Numbered from the stretch's first letter, positions 24,923-37,703 are shown. The stretch: DNA of 64,000 nucleotides from Elysia crispata (GCA_033675545.1 JAWDGP010005718.1:815001-879000); one strand, 5' to 3'. Numbers and translations are program-made. The notes: generated by a model from the letters alone, not told the origin.

Positions 24923-25393
24923 ATCATAATAATACTTTAACAGCTATTACTGTTAACGCTAATTAATAAACTATGTAAAGGATACTTTTAAAATTAATGT
25001 TTTTGGCGAGGGTTACGACTGATCGTTTAACAGTGAAAATTTCACTTACAATAGTAAGAACAAGCACTAATTATATCAACAATACAAGAAGAAAAAAGAA
25101 ATCTACACATTCATTCCAAAAGGCTTTTAATAAAAGACACAAGTCTAGGGTTATTTGGTAAATTTAAGTTCAAAAATAACTTTGAAGAGAAAGGATAACG
25201 ATTACTGAAATTTTTTATTTCTTGTATTTGGATTACTAGGGAGAGGTTTATGGCGGCATCAAGAAAGGAAGAAAAAAATTTTAAGTAGGCAGGATATTAT
25301 CGAAAACTATCGTGAAGTGGAAGATTCCCTATATCTAAATAGTGAAAAACTTAAATCAGTTGATCAGTTTTTTATTGCTTAATGGGTTATTGT

Positions 25394-25535
25394 GCAGCTT
25401 CCGTAGAAGCCTTAAAAAATTGCACTAGCCGTCCCGTAGGGACGTCTGTGCGGGGTATTGGGAGTAGTTTTCAACTAGCAATAACCACGTCTCGGTATGA
25501 CCTCATTGACTATGGTACCGCCACTGCGCAAAGCT
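25394..25535 (-). ncRNA. RNU4: U4 spliceosomal snRNA, copy 4
   Basis: Identical by eye to copies 1-3. The surrounding unit is nearly the same as unit 3 base for base; copy 3 to copy 4 is 2052 bp. Candidate PSE at 25588-25611. Confidence 0.95.
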
Positions 25536-26726
25536 GATTAAACAAGGTTTGACCACGGACCAATCGAAACTAAAATAGTTACATAAAGCGGTTTACTTGT
25601 GATGAATATTTAGTTAACGTTAATTAAAAAGAAAATATGAGCAAATACAACAAATTTTAGACTGCTATTCACTCAAGTTTAATTTCTATCAAAGGTTTGT
25701 ATTATTTTCAATATTTTTAATTCAAATTAACGTTGATTTTTCTGTATTTCAAGGTTCAAAGAATTGATAGTGACAAGGAGCAATAACTTGTGACGATAAA
25801 ACATCCAAGCAGCATAAGAGTAAAATAGGGGAAATGACGCAGTAAAATAATTAATATCAAAGACTGTCCCTGAGTTGTATTTCCTGGTACATTGCACAAC
25901 GTATACATAATGAAGCCTATGGATTTTGTGACCTCTTATACTGAATCTACACGTTAGATATACATGTAGATCTCCAGTCTTCAATAAAAAACATGATTTT
26001 TAAAAATTTTTATTTCTCTCGTCAACCAACTCTAGTGTATCTGTTTATGTTCACTTTTGACACAACCGATTGAAAAAAATTACTGAATAAAACAAATTTT
26101 ATAGTTATCATTGCACTAGTCCAAAGTCGATTTAAAAAAAAATTAAGGAATTAAAAAAATGAACGACTATTTCGAAGAAGAGAAATTTGGTCCGATCTTT
26201 CTTTACCAGGACTGCAAATATATGGCTTCAAGTAATAACAAGAAAGAACTAGTTTATTTAATTCCAATTCTATTTATAAAACATTAAAGACAACGTAGAT
26301 CGAAATAAATGGGAAACTAAGAACTCCCACAAGAAGCTGCACCTTAAATGAGTTTATGCAAATATCTTTAAAAAGATTAGGAATAAACTATATTCCCGTA
26401 TGCAAGTAATGCTTTATCTTTTTTCATTTCCCTGTCTTCTTTTAAAGGAATGTTATGATTTCCCTTTATAAGGCCACATGTTACTTATTTTCGCAAAAAG
26501 TATTCTTTCACTTTCTTACTTTTACAGCATCCATTTCTTCATGTATATTTTCAAATCAGCCAGAGATACAGTTTATATTTTCAAGATATCGCAAACGTTT
26601 TTCGATAAAACAAAAGAGGTCTAAAATACCTTAAAATCATAAATATCTGAATAACTGTGTAAGTATTTTTCAAAATGGCAATGATAATAATTTAAAGAAA
26701 AATCTATCAATGCTACTCTCACTTCC

Positions 26727-26744
26727 ATTACTACTAGTACTACA

Positions 26745-26807
<63 letters not shown>

Positions 26808-26817
26808 GCTACTACTG

Positions 26818-26904
<87 letters not shown>
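26727..26904. repeat. (TAC)n tract of unit 5
   Basis: Shortest TAC tract of the array, with two TGC interruptions. Confidence 0.96.
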
Positions 26905-27379
26905 ATCATAATAATACTTTAACAGCTATTACTGTTAACGCTAATTAATAAACTATGTAAAGGATACTTTTAAAATTGATGTTTTTGGCGAGGGTGACGA
27001 CTGATCGTTTAACAGTGAAAATTTCACTTACAATAGTAAGAACAAGCACTAATTATATCAACAATACAAGAAGAAAAAAGAAAACTACACATTCATTCCA
27101 AAAGGCTTTTAATAAAAGACACAAGTCTAGAGTTATTTGGTAAATTTAAGTTCAAAAATAACTTTGAAGAGAAATGATAATGATTACTGAAATTTTTTAT
27201 TTCTTTTATTTGGATTACTAGGGAGAGGTTTATGGCGGCATCAAGAAAGGAAGAAAAAATCCATTTTTAAGTAGGCAGGATATTATCGAAAACTATCGTG
27301 AAGTGGAAGATTCCCTATATCTAAATAGTGAAAAACTTAGATCAGTTGATCAGTTTTTTATTGCTTAATGGGTTATTGT

Positions 27380-27521
27380 GCAGCTTCCGTAGAAGCCTTA
27401 AAAAATTGCACTAGCCGTCCCGTAGGGACGTCTGTGCGGGGTATTGGGAGTAGTTTTCAACTAGCAATAACCACGTCTCGGTATGACCTCATTGACTATG
27501 GTACCGCCACTGCGCAAAGCT
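27380..27521 (-). ncRNA. RNU4: U4 spliceosomal snRNA, copy 5
   Basis: RNA region identical by eye to copies 1-4. The upstream flank begins to diverge about 60 bases from the start: the candidate PSE block reads GTAGTTTACTAGTAGTAAAT on the plus strand instead of GCGGTTTACTTGTGATGAAT. The copy may therefore be transcribed less well or differently. It is the last homogenised copy of the array. Confidence 0.93.
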
Positions 27522-27559
27522 GATTAAACATGGTTTGACCACGGACCAATGGAAACTAA

Positions 27560-29075
27560 AATAGTTACATAAAGTAGTTTACTAGTAGTAAATATATTTT
27601 TTATTTGAGGAAATATCTTGATATTTGAAAGCTTTTAAGTGAAATTATTGGTTTTTTTTTTCAATTGTATATTTTTTTGTATTATTTACATTAAATTACC
27701 TTTTGTAATTTAGAAGTAAACATTGATGTTTTGTATATTATAATTATAAAAATATTAAGAAACAAGGGGAACAACTTTGTTTGAACATCCAAACTTACCA
27801 AGGGGAAATAACACAGTTAAGTGATTTGCATCTAAGGTAATTATGTATCTGAGTTGTTTTTCGTGGAGCATAGTGCATTGTATACATATAAGCTGAAGTA
27901 GATTTAAACCCCTTTTATCCATGTATGCCACCTATGGAAAAGTGACTTGTTGGAAATAAAAAAAAAAAATTATGCTAAGCATTGCAATGGCCGATATGTC
28001 ATCCTAAATAATGATAATAATAATAATGAAACAGATTTCGATGAAGATTGAAGGTTTTTTTAGACTCGAAGGATACGTCTTGATATAAAAATAATAACTA
28101 GCTAATTCTCTAAACTCTCAATCTATTTATAAACTCTTTTTAACATTCATCAATATGTATGTTAAAATAATCAGGCAGCTGTGAAATTTTACAAGGCGAT
28201 GCAACATGTAGCATTTTTTTTAGAGGAATTTATAACCTTCTAATCAACGTTTAGAACGATCTTTAAGAAAACAACTATTTATCTAATTCATAGAGAAAAA
28301 GTAATGTTTTATTTTCACTTTTTCCTCTGTCTTTTTAAAGAATGTTGTTATTTACCAACTAAAGTGATGTATTTTCCCCTTTTTTATTTTTACTTTTATT
28401 TTTTTTCCTTTTATATTTTTGAAATTATCCAGCTATACATTGTCAAGAACAACCTTGTATTAATAAGAATGTACTGGAAAAAGCAACAATAATTAAGGAT
28501 GACTATGATGATGACTGTGCCGCAACTGATAAACATAATAGTAAAACAATTCTCACATTTTGTTTTATTAATATTCATGACAAAATAAGTTGGGTTGCAA
28601 AAAAAAAAATAGCACCCCCTAAAAAAAACAAAAAACAAAACAAAAGAAAACAAAAACAAAACAAAACAAAGAAAAAAAAACAAAACAAAGAAAAACAAAA
28701 AACAAAAACAAGCTTAAAAAACAAACATGCAAAAAAAAAAAAAAAAAAAAAGAACCAAAAAACCAGTTCATCATATTAGTTTCCTCAAAGTGAAATGAAA
28801 CGACTACTTGACACAATCATGGAGATTTAGAGATAGAGATTAGAAGTAAGAAGTAAATTGACGTTTAAAAACAAAATGTGAGAGAAAAGAGTCCCCACTA
28901 ATTATCATTATTGTACGTTTTTTTAAAGTTGTAGTACGCGAAGATAAGGAGCGGCCGAATGTTGCATCAGGAAAATCGATGTGTAAGCAGGTACGTTATT
29001 ATTAAAATCGCAATTGATCTTAAACTAAGGTCAGCTATTTGATAAAAAAAATCCATTAATGTATATGTATTCTTT

Positions 29076-29134
<59 letters not shown>

Positions 29135-29572
29135 AATATCTCTCTCTCTCTCCCTCTCTCTCTCTTTCTATCTCTCTCCCAACGCCCCGCCCCCCCAAAA
29201 AAAAAAACAACAAAAAACAAAAAAACAAAAAAAAACATAGATAAATAAAGGCAATAATATTGCAGCAATCGTATTTAAGTAGAAAACTCTTTCACAGCCA
29301 AGATGTTGATTTTCCTGCCGATCAATTTGAAAATGAGGCGGGATCATCCATGTATGTTTAATTCTGGTTGTCTTCAATGCTGAGGTAACAAGCGGCTCAC
29401 AGTAATTCATGTATACATACATCAGCAGTGATCGTAAAATGCAAGCAACTGTTAGATGTAAATCAAGAAAATGCAGTCAAATTCATTCGAACACCTTGCG
29501 TTGTTACTTTTTAAAACAAGTTCTAAGTGCAGCAGCTGCCGTAAAAACTGCACTAACTTCTTGGGTTATTGA
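27560..29572. other. Diverged U4 spacer unit, no gene seen
   Basis: Faint similarity to the array spacers (for example AAGGGGAAATAACACAGTTAA near 27800 and CAGTGATCGTAAAATGCAAGC near 29425). There are long A-rich mosaics (28620-28750), a CT microsatellite (29079-29178) and AAAC-rich stretches. No coding exon recognised. Confidence 0.5.
29079..29178. repeat. (CT)n microsatellite
   Basis: CT dinucleotides with a few TTTC and CAAT interruptions, followed by a run of C and of A. Confidence 0.93.
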
Positions 29573-29715
29573 GCAGCTTCCTTATAGGCCTTAAGAAATT
29601 GCACAAGCCGTCCCGTGAGTGACGTCTGTGCGGGGTATTGAGAGTAGTTTTCAACTAGCAATAACCACGTCTCTGTAAAACTTCATTGACTATGGTACCG
29701 CCACTGCTACTGACT
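29573..29715 (-). pseudogene. Degenerate sixth U4 snRNA copy
   Basis: The middle of U4 is clear on the minus strand: GCAGTGGCGGTACCATAGTC, the AATGAAG kink-turn side, TTGCTAGTTGAAAACTACTC, AATACCCCGC and the Sm-site region. The first nine bases (AGCTTTGCG) are replaced and the kink-turn halves are changed. The UACG terminal hairpin is broken (CCTATAAGG). Loss of the U6-pairing 5' end argues for a pseudogene. A second, shorter fragment of a U4 3' end may lie at 29530-29556. Confidence 0.85.
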
Positions 29716-30945
29716 AGTCCCAACTATACTATTTATATAAAACAGTTGACATGTGGTGAATGTAGGAAGCAAAGAATGTACACAATAATTTGAATAAAAG
29801 CATGGAAAAAATAATACCGCAGATATCGAAGTCTTATTTTTTTGGCATTATACGTTAAAAAAAAAAAACACAAAAAAAAAGCACAACCCCCCCATAAAAA
29901 CAAACAACAACAAAAAACCCCCCACCTAAACTAAGAACAAAGACAATAAAAAATACAAAAAACAAACTTTGCAAGGAGTGCAGGTAAACCAGGAATCGTT
30001 TTATTATTTAGAACAGTCTTAATTCATTATATTCCAACCAGAGTGGACCAATTCCTATAACATAATCGAAGTTTGAAGTAAGCGTGGGCTTGTCGTACAA
30101 TAGATGTTTTAAACTTAAAACTTTTAGGGAAAAGAAAAAAAAAACGAAACATTATTGTTTCAAAATAATTTTTTTTTTATATTTTGTTTTGATGATTGCT
30201 TTTTTATCCTCTTAAACGACCATTGGTCTTTTGTTATTGGTTGGGTGAAATCCTTAGTGGCGTTTATCTGTTGTAGATTATAGCTATAATGTTTTTTATT
30301 GAAAAATAAAGGAGAAAAAAAGCTTGTCTTAAGACAAAGCATCAGGTGAAATTCGAACAATAAGACTTCTGGAACAAATTAAAAAAAAAAAAGAAATATA
30401 AATAAAATAACGCACTGAAATGAAAAGAATCCTTTTGTAGGAAACAAGAATTGTAACTTAACGTTTTTATATCATTTCTCAGGAAATAAAAGTAAGATTA
30501 AGAGAGGAATAACAATGAAGCTGTCTTTCCTGCAATCATACTAGAGGCGCTGTGGACCTGGCATTCTCTTTTTTTTTTTATATTTAGGCTGGATGTTTTG
30601 TGGACATGTAGCAACTGGTCTTTACAGGCATGATTTTAAGTATTTGTATTTATTTAGTTTTAAGAGAAGATATTGAAGAAAAATCACTTTAATCAGTCAA
30701 TGCAACCGTCAGGACATTTCGCTTCAAACCAGCCCAATTTTGTTTACACAAATAAGCAGTTAACAAAAGATTACATAACTTTGAAACTAAACGTTGTTCT
30801 CTTCAGCTGGACAAAGTTCTAATGACAAAAATGAAGATTATTAAAAACGCATTTTCCTTCCTGCATGCTGAAAGTTTTCCCCCACCCACTTCCCCCTCCC
30901 ACACACACATACATCCTTCAATCCCTTCATGTCTCTAGTCTCTGT

Positions 30946-31012
<67 letters not shown>

Positions 31013-31064
31013 CTCTGTGTGAGTCTTGCTCTCTCTCTCTCTGTGCCGCTCTGTCTCTGTGTGA

Positions 31065-31101
<37 letters not shown>

Positions 31102-32184
31102 GCTCTGTCTCTCTGTGTGAGTGTCTCTCTGTCTGTCGCCCTGTCTCTCTTTGCACCTTCATTAAAATTCAATAGTTGACCTCCCACCTCCCTTATATCC
31201 TGAGTTTTCTTTTGTGGATTTATGTTTGACAACGTTATCTTTTTTTTTTTCAGTATTCAGTCATGGACAAAATCAAGATTGACGAAGATGTGATGAATAT
31301 CATAGTTATTTTATTTCTTGAGATAATGATTTAAATTATATCGTAATAAACTTTTGCTAGTGTCAGTTTCAACAAAAGTAAACTAGACTAAATTTACATC
31401 AACTATTTACCTAGAAAAGTATAAATCTGCCATCACAGTACATCAATGAAACCATATCAGAAAGAAAAGATTCAGGATATGAAAGAAAAGAAACGATTCG
31501 CTTAGGGAGAGTAGGAGACTGAAAAAAAAAAAACAACAAGAAAATAAAAAAGCCTGAAGATGAGAGCGAGAACAGGAAATAGAAAAGAATAAAAAGAAAC
31601 GGCGAAAAACATCCACAAAGACACACGCACATAAAAACAAAACGGGTGAGACGAAAAAAAAAATGAAACAGGGGAGTTAGATGAAAGAAGCGGATAAATG
31701 TAGAAATATGAGAAAAAGAAAAAGTTTCCACTAAATGATTATTGCATAATGATACATATTTAAATGAAGTGTTTTGATTAATTTTTAAAAAAAATTCCAG
31801 TAGAAAGAGAACGAAAAATAAATTTTACAACCTTTGCTTCATATTGGAGAGAAAGAAAAAAAATTGTTAAGTTCCAGATTAGAGAAACAAGACAAAATTA
31901 GTTTTAACTGCGTTTAGTTCTCTCTTAAGGCTTTCGTAGAACGAGCACAATATGAAATATTTACTTCGAAGTGGAATTGTTCTGACTGTGACAAGTTTGT
32001 CTTGACGCAGCCGTAAAGAGAGTTTTAAATTGATTAAAATATGCTTGGAAAATAATCTGAAATCTAATCCATTTAGTTTACATTAAACTGGTCTGATGGA
32101 TCTAATCTTTCCTCTCAAGGCGGCAGGAAACATGAATGACAAGTCTGAAGTCTCTCACTTCATTTTAAAATGTGACCGATTTGA
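29716..32184. other. Intergenic between the U4 array and the sulfotransferase gene
   Basis: AT-rich with AAC/A-rich stretches (29858-29960) and a CT-rich tract at 30952-31150. A strong pyrimidine tract with CAG ends at 31254 and is followed by a short open frame (ATG at 31263). No family could be recognised and the frame is too short to call. Confidence 0.45.
30952..31150. repeat. (CT)n-rich imperfect microsatellite
   Basis: CT dinucleotides interrupted by repeated CTCTGTCTCTGTGTGAGT-like segments, in effect a higher-order imperfect repeat. Confidence 0.9.
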
Positions 32185-32190
32185 TTTATT
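32185..32190 (-). terminator. Candidate polyadenylation signal of the sulfotransferase gene
   Basis: AATAAA on the minus strand about 118 bases after the stop codon. Plausible position, not proven. Confidence 0.35.
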
Positions 32191-32307
32191 TGATTTTTTT
32201 GGTCCTTTTTTTAATCGGTTGTTAATATAAAATAGGTGAGTTTGTGAGATTAATAAAAAACTGAAGAATGAGTTTTTAAAATCTAATCTTTAATCTAACC
32301 AATGCAA

Positions 32308-33516
32308 CTAGTTTCTTTTGACTTGGTGAATCTCGGGAAACAAATCAGCCGGCATTGAGTCGTACCCAAAGAGCTCAAAGTCCGCGAGATAAAGTTCTCT
32401 CAAGCGGAGTCTGTCCTGGAGGGGCACCTGAGTGAACAGCTCTACTAAGGCGCCTCGTTTCTGCTTGCTCCTCTCGATATTACTGAGGGATGCATTGTGG
32501 GCTCGCATGGCTATTTCAGAAAACTCTTCACCCGATATCGTGTCGCAGCGCTTTCCTTGGATAGGCAGCCCGATATCTTTGGAGATGAGACCCCGGGCCT
32601 GGAAAGACCACCACACGGTGTTCATCATAGAACACATGTCTTGACACTTGCTGATCTGAGGCCGCTGCTTGACGGCGTTTCTACACTTGTCTCGAATAGT
32701 CGCTTCGGAATCATCGAAGTTTAAATCTTTCCTTTTTATATCTACCGAATGAAGCATAAAGCTCATATCGTCTGATAAAGTTTCTAGATGGCCGGTGAAG
32801 TCATAGTTTAGACGGCAAATGCCGCACTGTTGATGGATAGGTTGGAAGTGGGTGTTGAGGTATTTTCCAACGTCTTGCGAGTATATTAGATACTTGACAA
32901 ACTCTGGGAACGTAACCCCATTACCACATGTAATGCGCTTTTCACTTGCATCAGGACGGAATTTCGAAATGATTAGTGTACCAAACATTTTCCACCACGG
33001 CTGATTTGTCACTATTTTGCCAATATATCCCGACATTAATCTGGAGTAAGGTTCTCTAACTAATACATAGCTTTTGGAGGGTTTTCTTTTCTGTTTGAGA
33101 CGGTTTTCTGAAAAATGACGTCGTTCGATACTGTTAGTAAACGTAGTTCCTATTTTTGGCACAGGGCAGTAATTTAGTTTACCGTAGGCTACTCTCATTA
33201 GCTTCACCTTGGCGTTGTTTATTGAGACTGCTTTCGCGTGTTGAGGTTTTGAACACTGTTCGGCTAGTAGACGCGAGCGTTGAAAAAAGCGTGCTCTGAG
33301 CGATTCAAGCTTTCCGGGAGCTTCTAAATCAGGAATGAGTGGCTTGTATGCCCTGTCGTTAGTTGAGAAATCAGGTTTGCTACTCTCAGTGGTTGTCGAT
33401 GCCCTGCCACCATCGAACATCCAACTATCATCCTCTTCATCTTCACGTTGATTAACAGGTCTGCGCTTTACATTAAAATTTCTAAACTCGATTTTTGAGA
33501 ACTTTGTTTTTGCACC
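32308..33516 (-). CDS. Sulfotransferase exon 3: catalytic domain
   Basis: Acceptor TTATTTCAATCAG|GGT at 33517. The frame is open for 402 codons to TAA-side stop at 32308. It contains all catalytic motifs. Read-through upstream of the acceptor (to 33660) is intronic. Confidence 0.9.
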   Translation of the reverse strand, partial: GAKTKFSKIEFRNFNVKRRPVNQREDEEDDSWMFDGGRASTTTESSKPDFSTNDRAYKPLIPDLEAPGKLESLRARFFQRSRLLAEQCSKPQHAKAVSINNAKVKLMRVAYGKLNYCPVPKIGTTFTNSIERRHFSENRLKQKRKPSKSYVLVREPYSRLMSGYIGKIVTNQPWWKMFGTLIISKFRPDASEKRITCGNGVTFPEFVKYLIYSQDVGKYLNTHFQPIHQQCGICRLNYDFTGHLETLSDDMSFMLHSVDIKRKDLNFDDSEATIRDKCRNAVKQRPQISKCQDMCSMMNTVWWSFQARGLISKDIGLPIQGKRCDTISGEEFSEIAMRAHNASLSNIERSKQKRGALVELFTQVPLQDRLRLRELYLADFELFGYDSMPADLFPEIHQVKRN

Positions 33517-36500
33517 CTGATTGAAATAAAAGAAAAAAATAGTCAGAGGCAATTTTATAATTATGGAACATTTAAAAGTTCTTATAGTTTTAGATTTCTG
33601 TGGACTATTTGAATATGTATTTATTATTATTTTGGTCATGATATCAAAAACAAAGACCATGGGATAATTAGAATGTGTTAAAAAACGTAATACGATGATG
33701 ATAAAGATAAAGAAACAACGAGAATGAAAATGAAGTTTTGATTAGATAAGGCAACGCAAATTATGATCTTTAAATTGTGCAACACAGAATCTTTATTGTT
33801 ATAATTTTGTCCCTGATTAATGAAGAGTAGCCAAAACTTTATAATTGTATAAAATGTAAGGTGGACGATCGATTATGTCCATTATGTCTAGTGAACACAA
33901 AATGAATGATCAAAGTCTAACTCAAAGATTAGGCTAGATTGCGTTAACAGGGTTTTAGCTAGTTGGAATTAGACATGGGTCAGACGTAATGTCTCGTACT
34001 TTAAGTATCGAAGGTCCTCAGATTTCAAAATGTTTAAAAGTGCGTAGTAAAACCTTCTTTCAAAGAAGAAAGCCTTCCACTTCAAAATTGCTCTATGGTA
34101 AATGCTTTTTTTTTTTTTTTAACTTACCTTGATATTAATATTCCGCCAATCAAAAGTTCCCGCTCCTCCTGTGAAAGTGCAAAAATCGTAGTTGTTTCAT
34201 ATTGTAACGATATCGTTCTCTGAAATAAACTCCATAATCATTTTGTGTCCTATGTGTCACAAAACCATCTAAAATAAGGTTAAAGATAATGTGATCTTAT
34301 GACCTACATGAATTGTGAGTACATCAATATAGAATGAAGATATAATCAAAATCTTTGAAAAACAAATCAAAAACAAAAACAAATTAAATATAAAATAAAA
34401 AATTGCAAAACTTCGTTTGAAGCAGATCTCTTGGTTGTGTTGCCTTCAATCTATTGTGACAAGGCGAGGCAGTTCTGACGGTAAGTAGGCCGCTCAAACC
34501 CTGTTCCTAATGGGAGTTTCGATGACTTGTCTATAACAATAATATTATTTTTCTGCTTCAAGTAGGCCAACATAGCCACGCGTGCTATACTATTCTTTAT
34601 GTCGAAACAAATGAACACGACATCGTCTATGTCAAGGAATCCTCATCAACTGTAAAGAACATTGATGTAGTTTGAGCACTAAAAATTGCCCGAAAAACTT
34701 GAAGTGGTGGAAATTGTTGCAGCTACAAAGTCACTACATTCTCCATTATTATCAGTCATGATTGGTTTAGTGGTATCGGCTCAATGTTCTTCGCAACATC
34801 AGTTTCAAGCCGTCTTGGTGGTCCGGGTTCGTTACAGAGCTGGACTGCCTGCCACCTCTATACTAAGGGCCCTCCTTAGATATCTTAGCCATTTAAAGAA
34901 AGACTTGGTATCTTTGGGAATTGCTGGTTGAATGATGAAACTGCCTGCCTGTTTTTCTTTATGAAAAATTAATATACACTATATAACGCAATTTGTTTAC
35001 CAATACATTTTTTTATAAATGAAAACTATGGAACATGCATCTTTTTGCCAAAATGGAAACAATACATGTGGTGAGCATATATTATATATTATTCTGAGGT
35101 TTGCATGTAAAATTTGTAGCGAACGAGAACCAGTATCAAACAAAGCTGAAAAGGATAGAGGCCGGGCTTTAAGATCTCTGTCAAGTGTCAAGGCGTGAGG
35201 TTTACTAACTGGTACTAAACAACTGAGACTGGTGGGCTTTAAGACCTCTGTCAAGTCATGAGGTTTACTAACTGGTATTAAACAAGGTAAGAATGATGGC
35301 TTTAAGACCTCTGTCAAGTCATGGAGTTTACTAACTGGTGCTAAACAAGGTAAGAATGGTGGGCTTTAAGACCTCTGTCAAGTCCTGAGGTTTATTAGCT
35401 GGTGCTAAACAAGGTAAGAATGGTGGGCTTTAAGACCTCTGTCAAGTCATGAGGTTTACTAACTGGTGCTAAACAAGGTAAGAATGGTGGGCTTTAAGAC
35501 CTCTGTCACGTCGTGAGGGTTATTAACTGGTACTAAACAACGTGAGAATGGTGGGCTTTAAGACCTCTGTCAAGTCCTGAGGTTTATTAACTGGTACTAA
35601 ACAAGCTAAGAATAATTCGCTTTAAGACCTCTGTCAAGTTCTGAGGTTTATTAACTGGTATTAAACAAGTTAAGAATGATGGGCTTTTAGACCTTTGTCA
35701 AGTTACGAGGTTTTTTTTTCGCCACTTAGCAACCAATGCGGCAAGTATGTCCAAGATCGTAAAATTTTTTTTTATGTAATACATATGGGGCCTGTTGTTT
35801 GTTTATATTTTTTTCCTGCATGTATTAAGCAGCCGTGAACGACAAATGTAACTAAGCGCTGCTAAAGGGTTTAGATGACACCAGAACTTTCACCTCTGAA
35901 TTCAATTCTATGATTATTGCGTTGTTGATATTCTTCATTTTGAGAAACAGAGAGATAGACAGAGAGTGGGAGAGAAAGTGAGAGAGGCAATGAGAGATAC
36001 ACAGAGATTACATCGAAGATTTCTATCTATAGAGTATGGTTTTTGGGATGAAAGCTTGGAAATCCAATCGTATAAGGTGAATAATAGTGAGAATGCATAG
36101 TCTTATCATGTCTTAATAGAAACAGCAAGCAAAACAATTGTTTATATAGAAAGGAAGCTAAAGTCGCTGTGGAGTTTTAACAAATATATATTATATGCTT
36201 CTCAAGATAAAAGTTTTACGATGCGATGGTATCATGAATCGCTAAACTCAAGGAGAATTAGAAAAAAAAAAAAAAAAATTAAGCAAACTTCATCGCAGAG
36301 ATAGTGATCTAGAGAGCAGCTAAAGACTTTGTTAGTAGAAGACCAAAACACTAGTCAAACCAAATAGTTTCTGGTTATAGTTTAGGGCCGTGTGGGGCAA
36401 TTCCCTACTTTTTGCCAAAAACAATAACTATGCGTCATTTACCTTTCTGAAGCAAAATGAATGTTCCAATGCATGTGAATGTCGCAAAGACCAAAAGAGC

Positions 36501-36536
36501 AAGCTTGAATTTGGAAGCTGGCAATCCCATATTCAT
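32308..36536 (-). CDS. Golgi carbohydrate sulfotransferase (HNK-1ST/CHST8-14 type), three exons
   Basis: Expected to move sulfate from PAPS to a sugar of a glycan in the Golgi lumen. Exons on the minus strand are 36536..36443, 34168..34128 and 33516..32308. Phases (1, 0) fit and give about 447 residues, close to the family length. Exon 1 encodes a type II signal anchor (FKLALLVFATFTCIGTFILL). A charged stem follows, then the PAPS 5'-phosphosulfate loop CPVPKIGTTF (about residues 162-171) and the 3'-phosphate motif VREPYSRLMSGY (198-209). Next come the CxxC-containing HFQPIHQQCGICRLNYDFTG segment and the conserved C-terminal LYLADFELFGYD. These are the Sulfotransfer_2 family signatures. A usual Lys/Arg-rich WKR after the first loop is replaced by TNSIERR. 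The acceptor glycan cannot be told from the sequence. Confidence 0.9.
34128..34168 (-). CDS. Sulfotransferase exon 2: 41-base stem exon
   Basis: Short exon between TTTCACAG and the strong donor AAG|GTAAGTT. It encodes GAGTFDWRNINIK after joining with exon 1 and carries the frame without loss into exon 3. Confidence 0.7.
34169..36442 (-). other. Sulfotransferase intron 1
   Basis: Holds the 64-bp minisatellite at 35160-35711 and otherwise unique AT-rich DNA. No coding exon on either strand was recognised. Confidence 0.6.
35160..35711. repeat. 64-bp minisatellite, about 8.5 copies
   Basis: Unit of the form GGGCTTTAAGACCTCTGTCA .. GAGGTTTACTAACTGGTACTAAACAAGGTAAGAATGGT. Unit starts fall at about 35235, 35298, 35362, 35426, 35490, 35554, 35618 and 35682, with a first, slightly longer copy from 35163. 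Each copy carries AAACAAGGTAAGAAT, a donor-like GGTAAG on the plus strand. Copies differ by a few bases. Confidence 0.95.
36443..36536 (-). CDS. Sulfotransferase exon 1: start codon and membrane anchor
   Basis: CACC precedes ATG at 36536, and a second in-frame ATG follows two codons later. The exon ends AAAG|GTAAATG in phase 1. Sequence before the ATG reads TTCTCTTCCACAG|GATATCAGCACC, an acceptor, so an upstream noncoding exon should exist and this exon would span 36548..36443. Confidence 0.75.
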
Positions 36537-37066
36537 GGTGCTGATATCCTGTGGAAGAGAATAGCTGTTCCTCAGAGTTGAGCATTAACTTTTTCATTCT
36601 ATGGGGAGTTCCATTTTATTTTATTCTATCGGGGATTCCATTTACTGACATGAAGTGAAAGGACAGATTGATTCTTTCTTGATTCAGAGACAATTATTAG
36701 CACCTAAAGATAGATTACATTTTTTTGTTTCATTTTTTTTTTCATTTTCTCTACACTGATCGTCTAGAACTTTCAGTTCTAACTGGGTTATTTATCAAAA
36801 CAGATTGTGATCCTCAGACAGCATTGTAAAGTGGGTGAGACGAGGGGCGGTAAGAAGAAGGGAGATTATGGCCAGCCATTCAGTTAAGCTTGAGTGCGTA
36901 GCGGGTGTTTGTTACAAACTTGTACATTGATCTACCTTTTTTTTTTTCTCGTTAACTCCTTGCATTAAGATATTCAATTGATAATTATGAAAATGCTTCC
37001 ACATTATCTACACAGAAGTTAAGAAAAAAATCTAGACTGTCATTTTGTCCTCCTCCTCCTCCTCCA

Positions 37067-37069
37067 ACA

Positions 37070-37161
<92 letters not shown>

Positions 37162-37215
37162 AATAGTACTACTACTGCTGCTGCTGCTGCTGCTACTACT
37201 ATTATTGTTGTTGAT
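37067..37215. repeat. (ACT)n/(GCT)n microsatellite
   Basis: ACT units followed by GCT and ATT/GTT units. Confidence 0.95.
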
Positions 37216-37517
37216 GTTATTGCTGTTGTTGTTTTTATCAGAGAACCAGACAATGTAATCAAAAACAGTGTATGCATTTAGTGGTCGTGTATAAAATTTT
37301 CTCAGATACACGATTTTGTTATAAAAAAGCGTAATCTAATCTGGGTTTTTTTTTTTACTTTTAAAGAAATCGCCTTTTGGAAAAAACAGAAAGATGAATT
37401 TCAACGCGATCATTATGGGTGGGCCCTAGATAATATCGATACACTTTAGAACCAGTTGAAATGTATGGTGACCTTGTCAGAGGGTAAGACGTGCTACTCT
37501 ATTGAATTAGTTAATAA

Positions 37518-37703
<186 letters not shown>

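Noticed and set aside
31255-31334. Possible terminal exon after a strong pyrimidine tract and CAG
   Set aside because: Only about 26 codons, ending in a hydrophobic AT-rich stretch. No upstream partner exon was found.
34997-35317. 106-codon frame with repeated TEVLKP words
   Set aside because: Translation of the 64-bp minisatellite.
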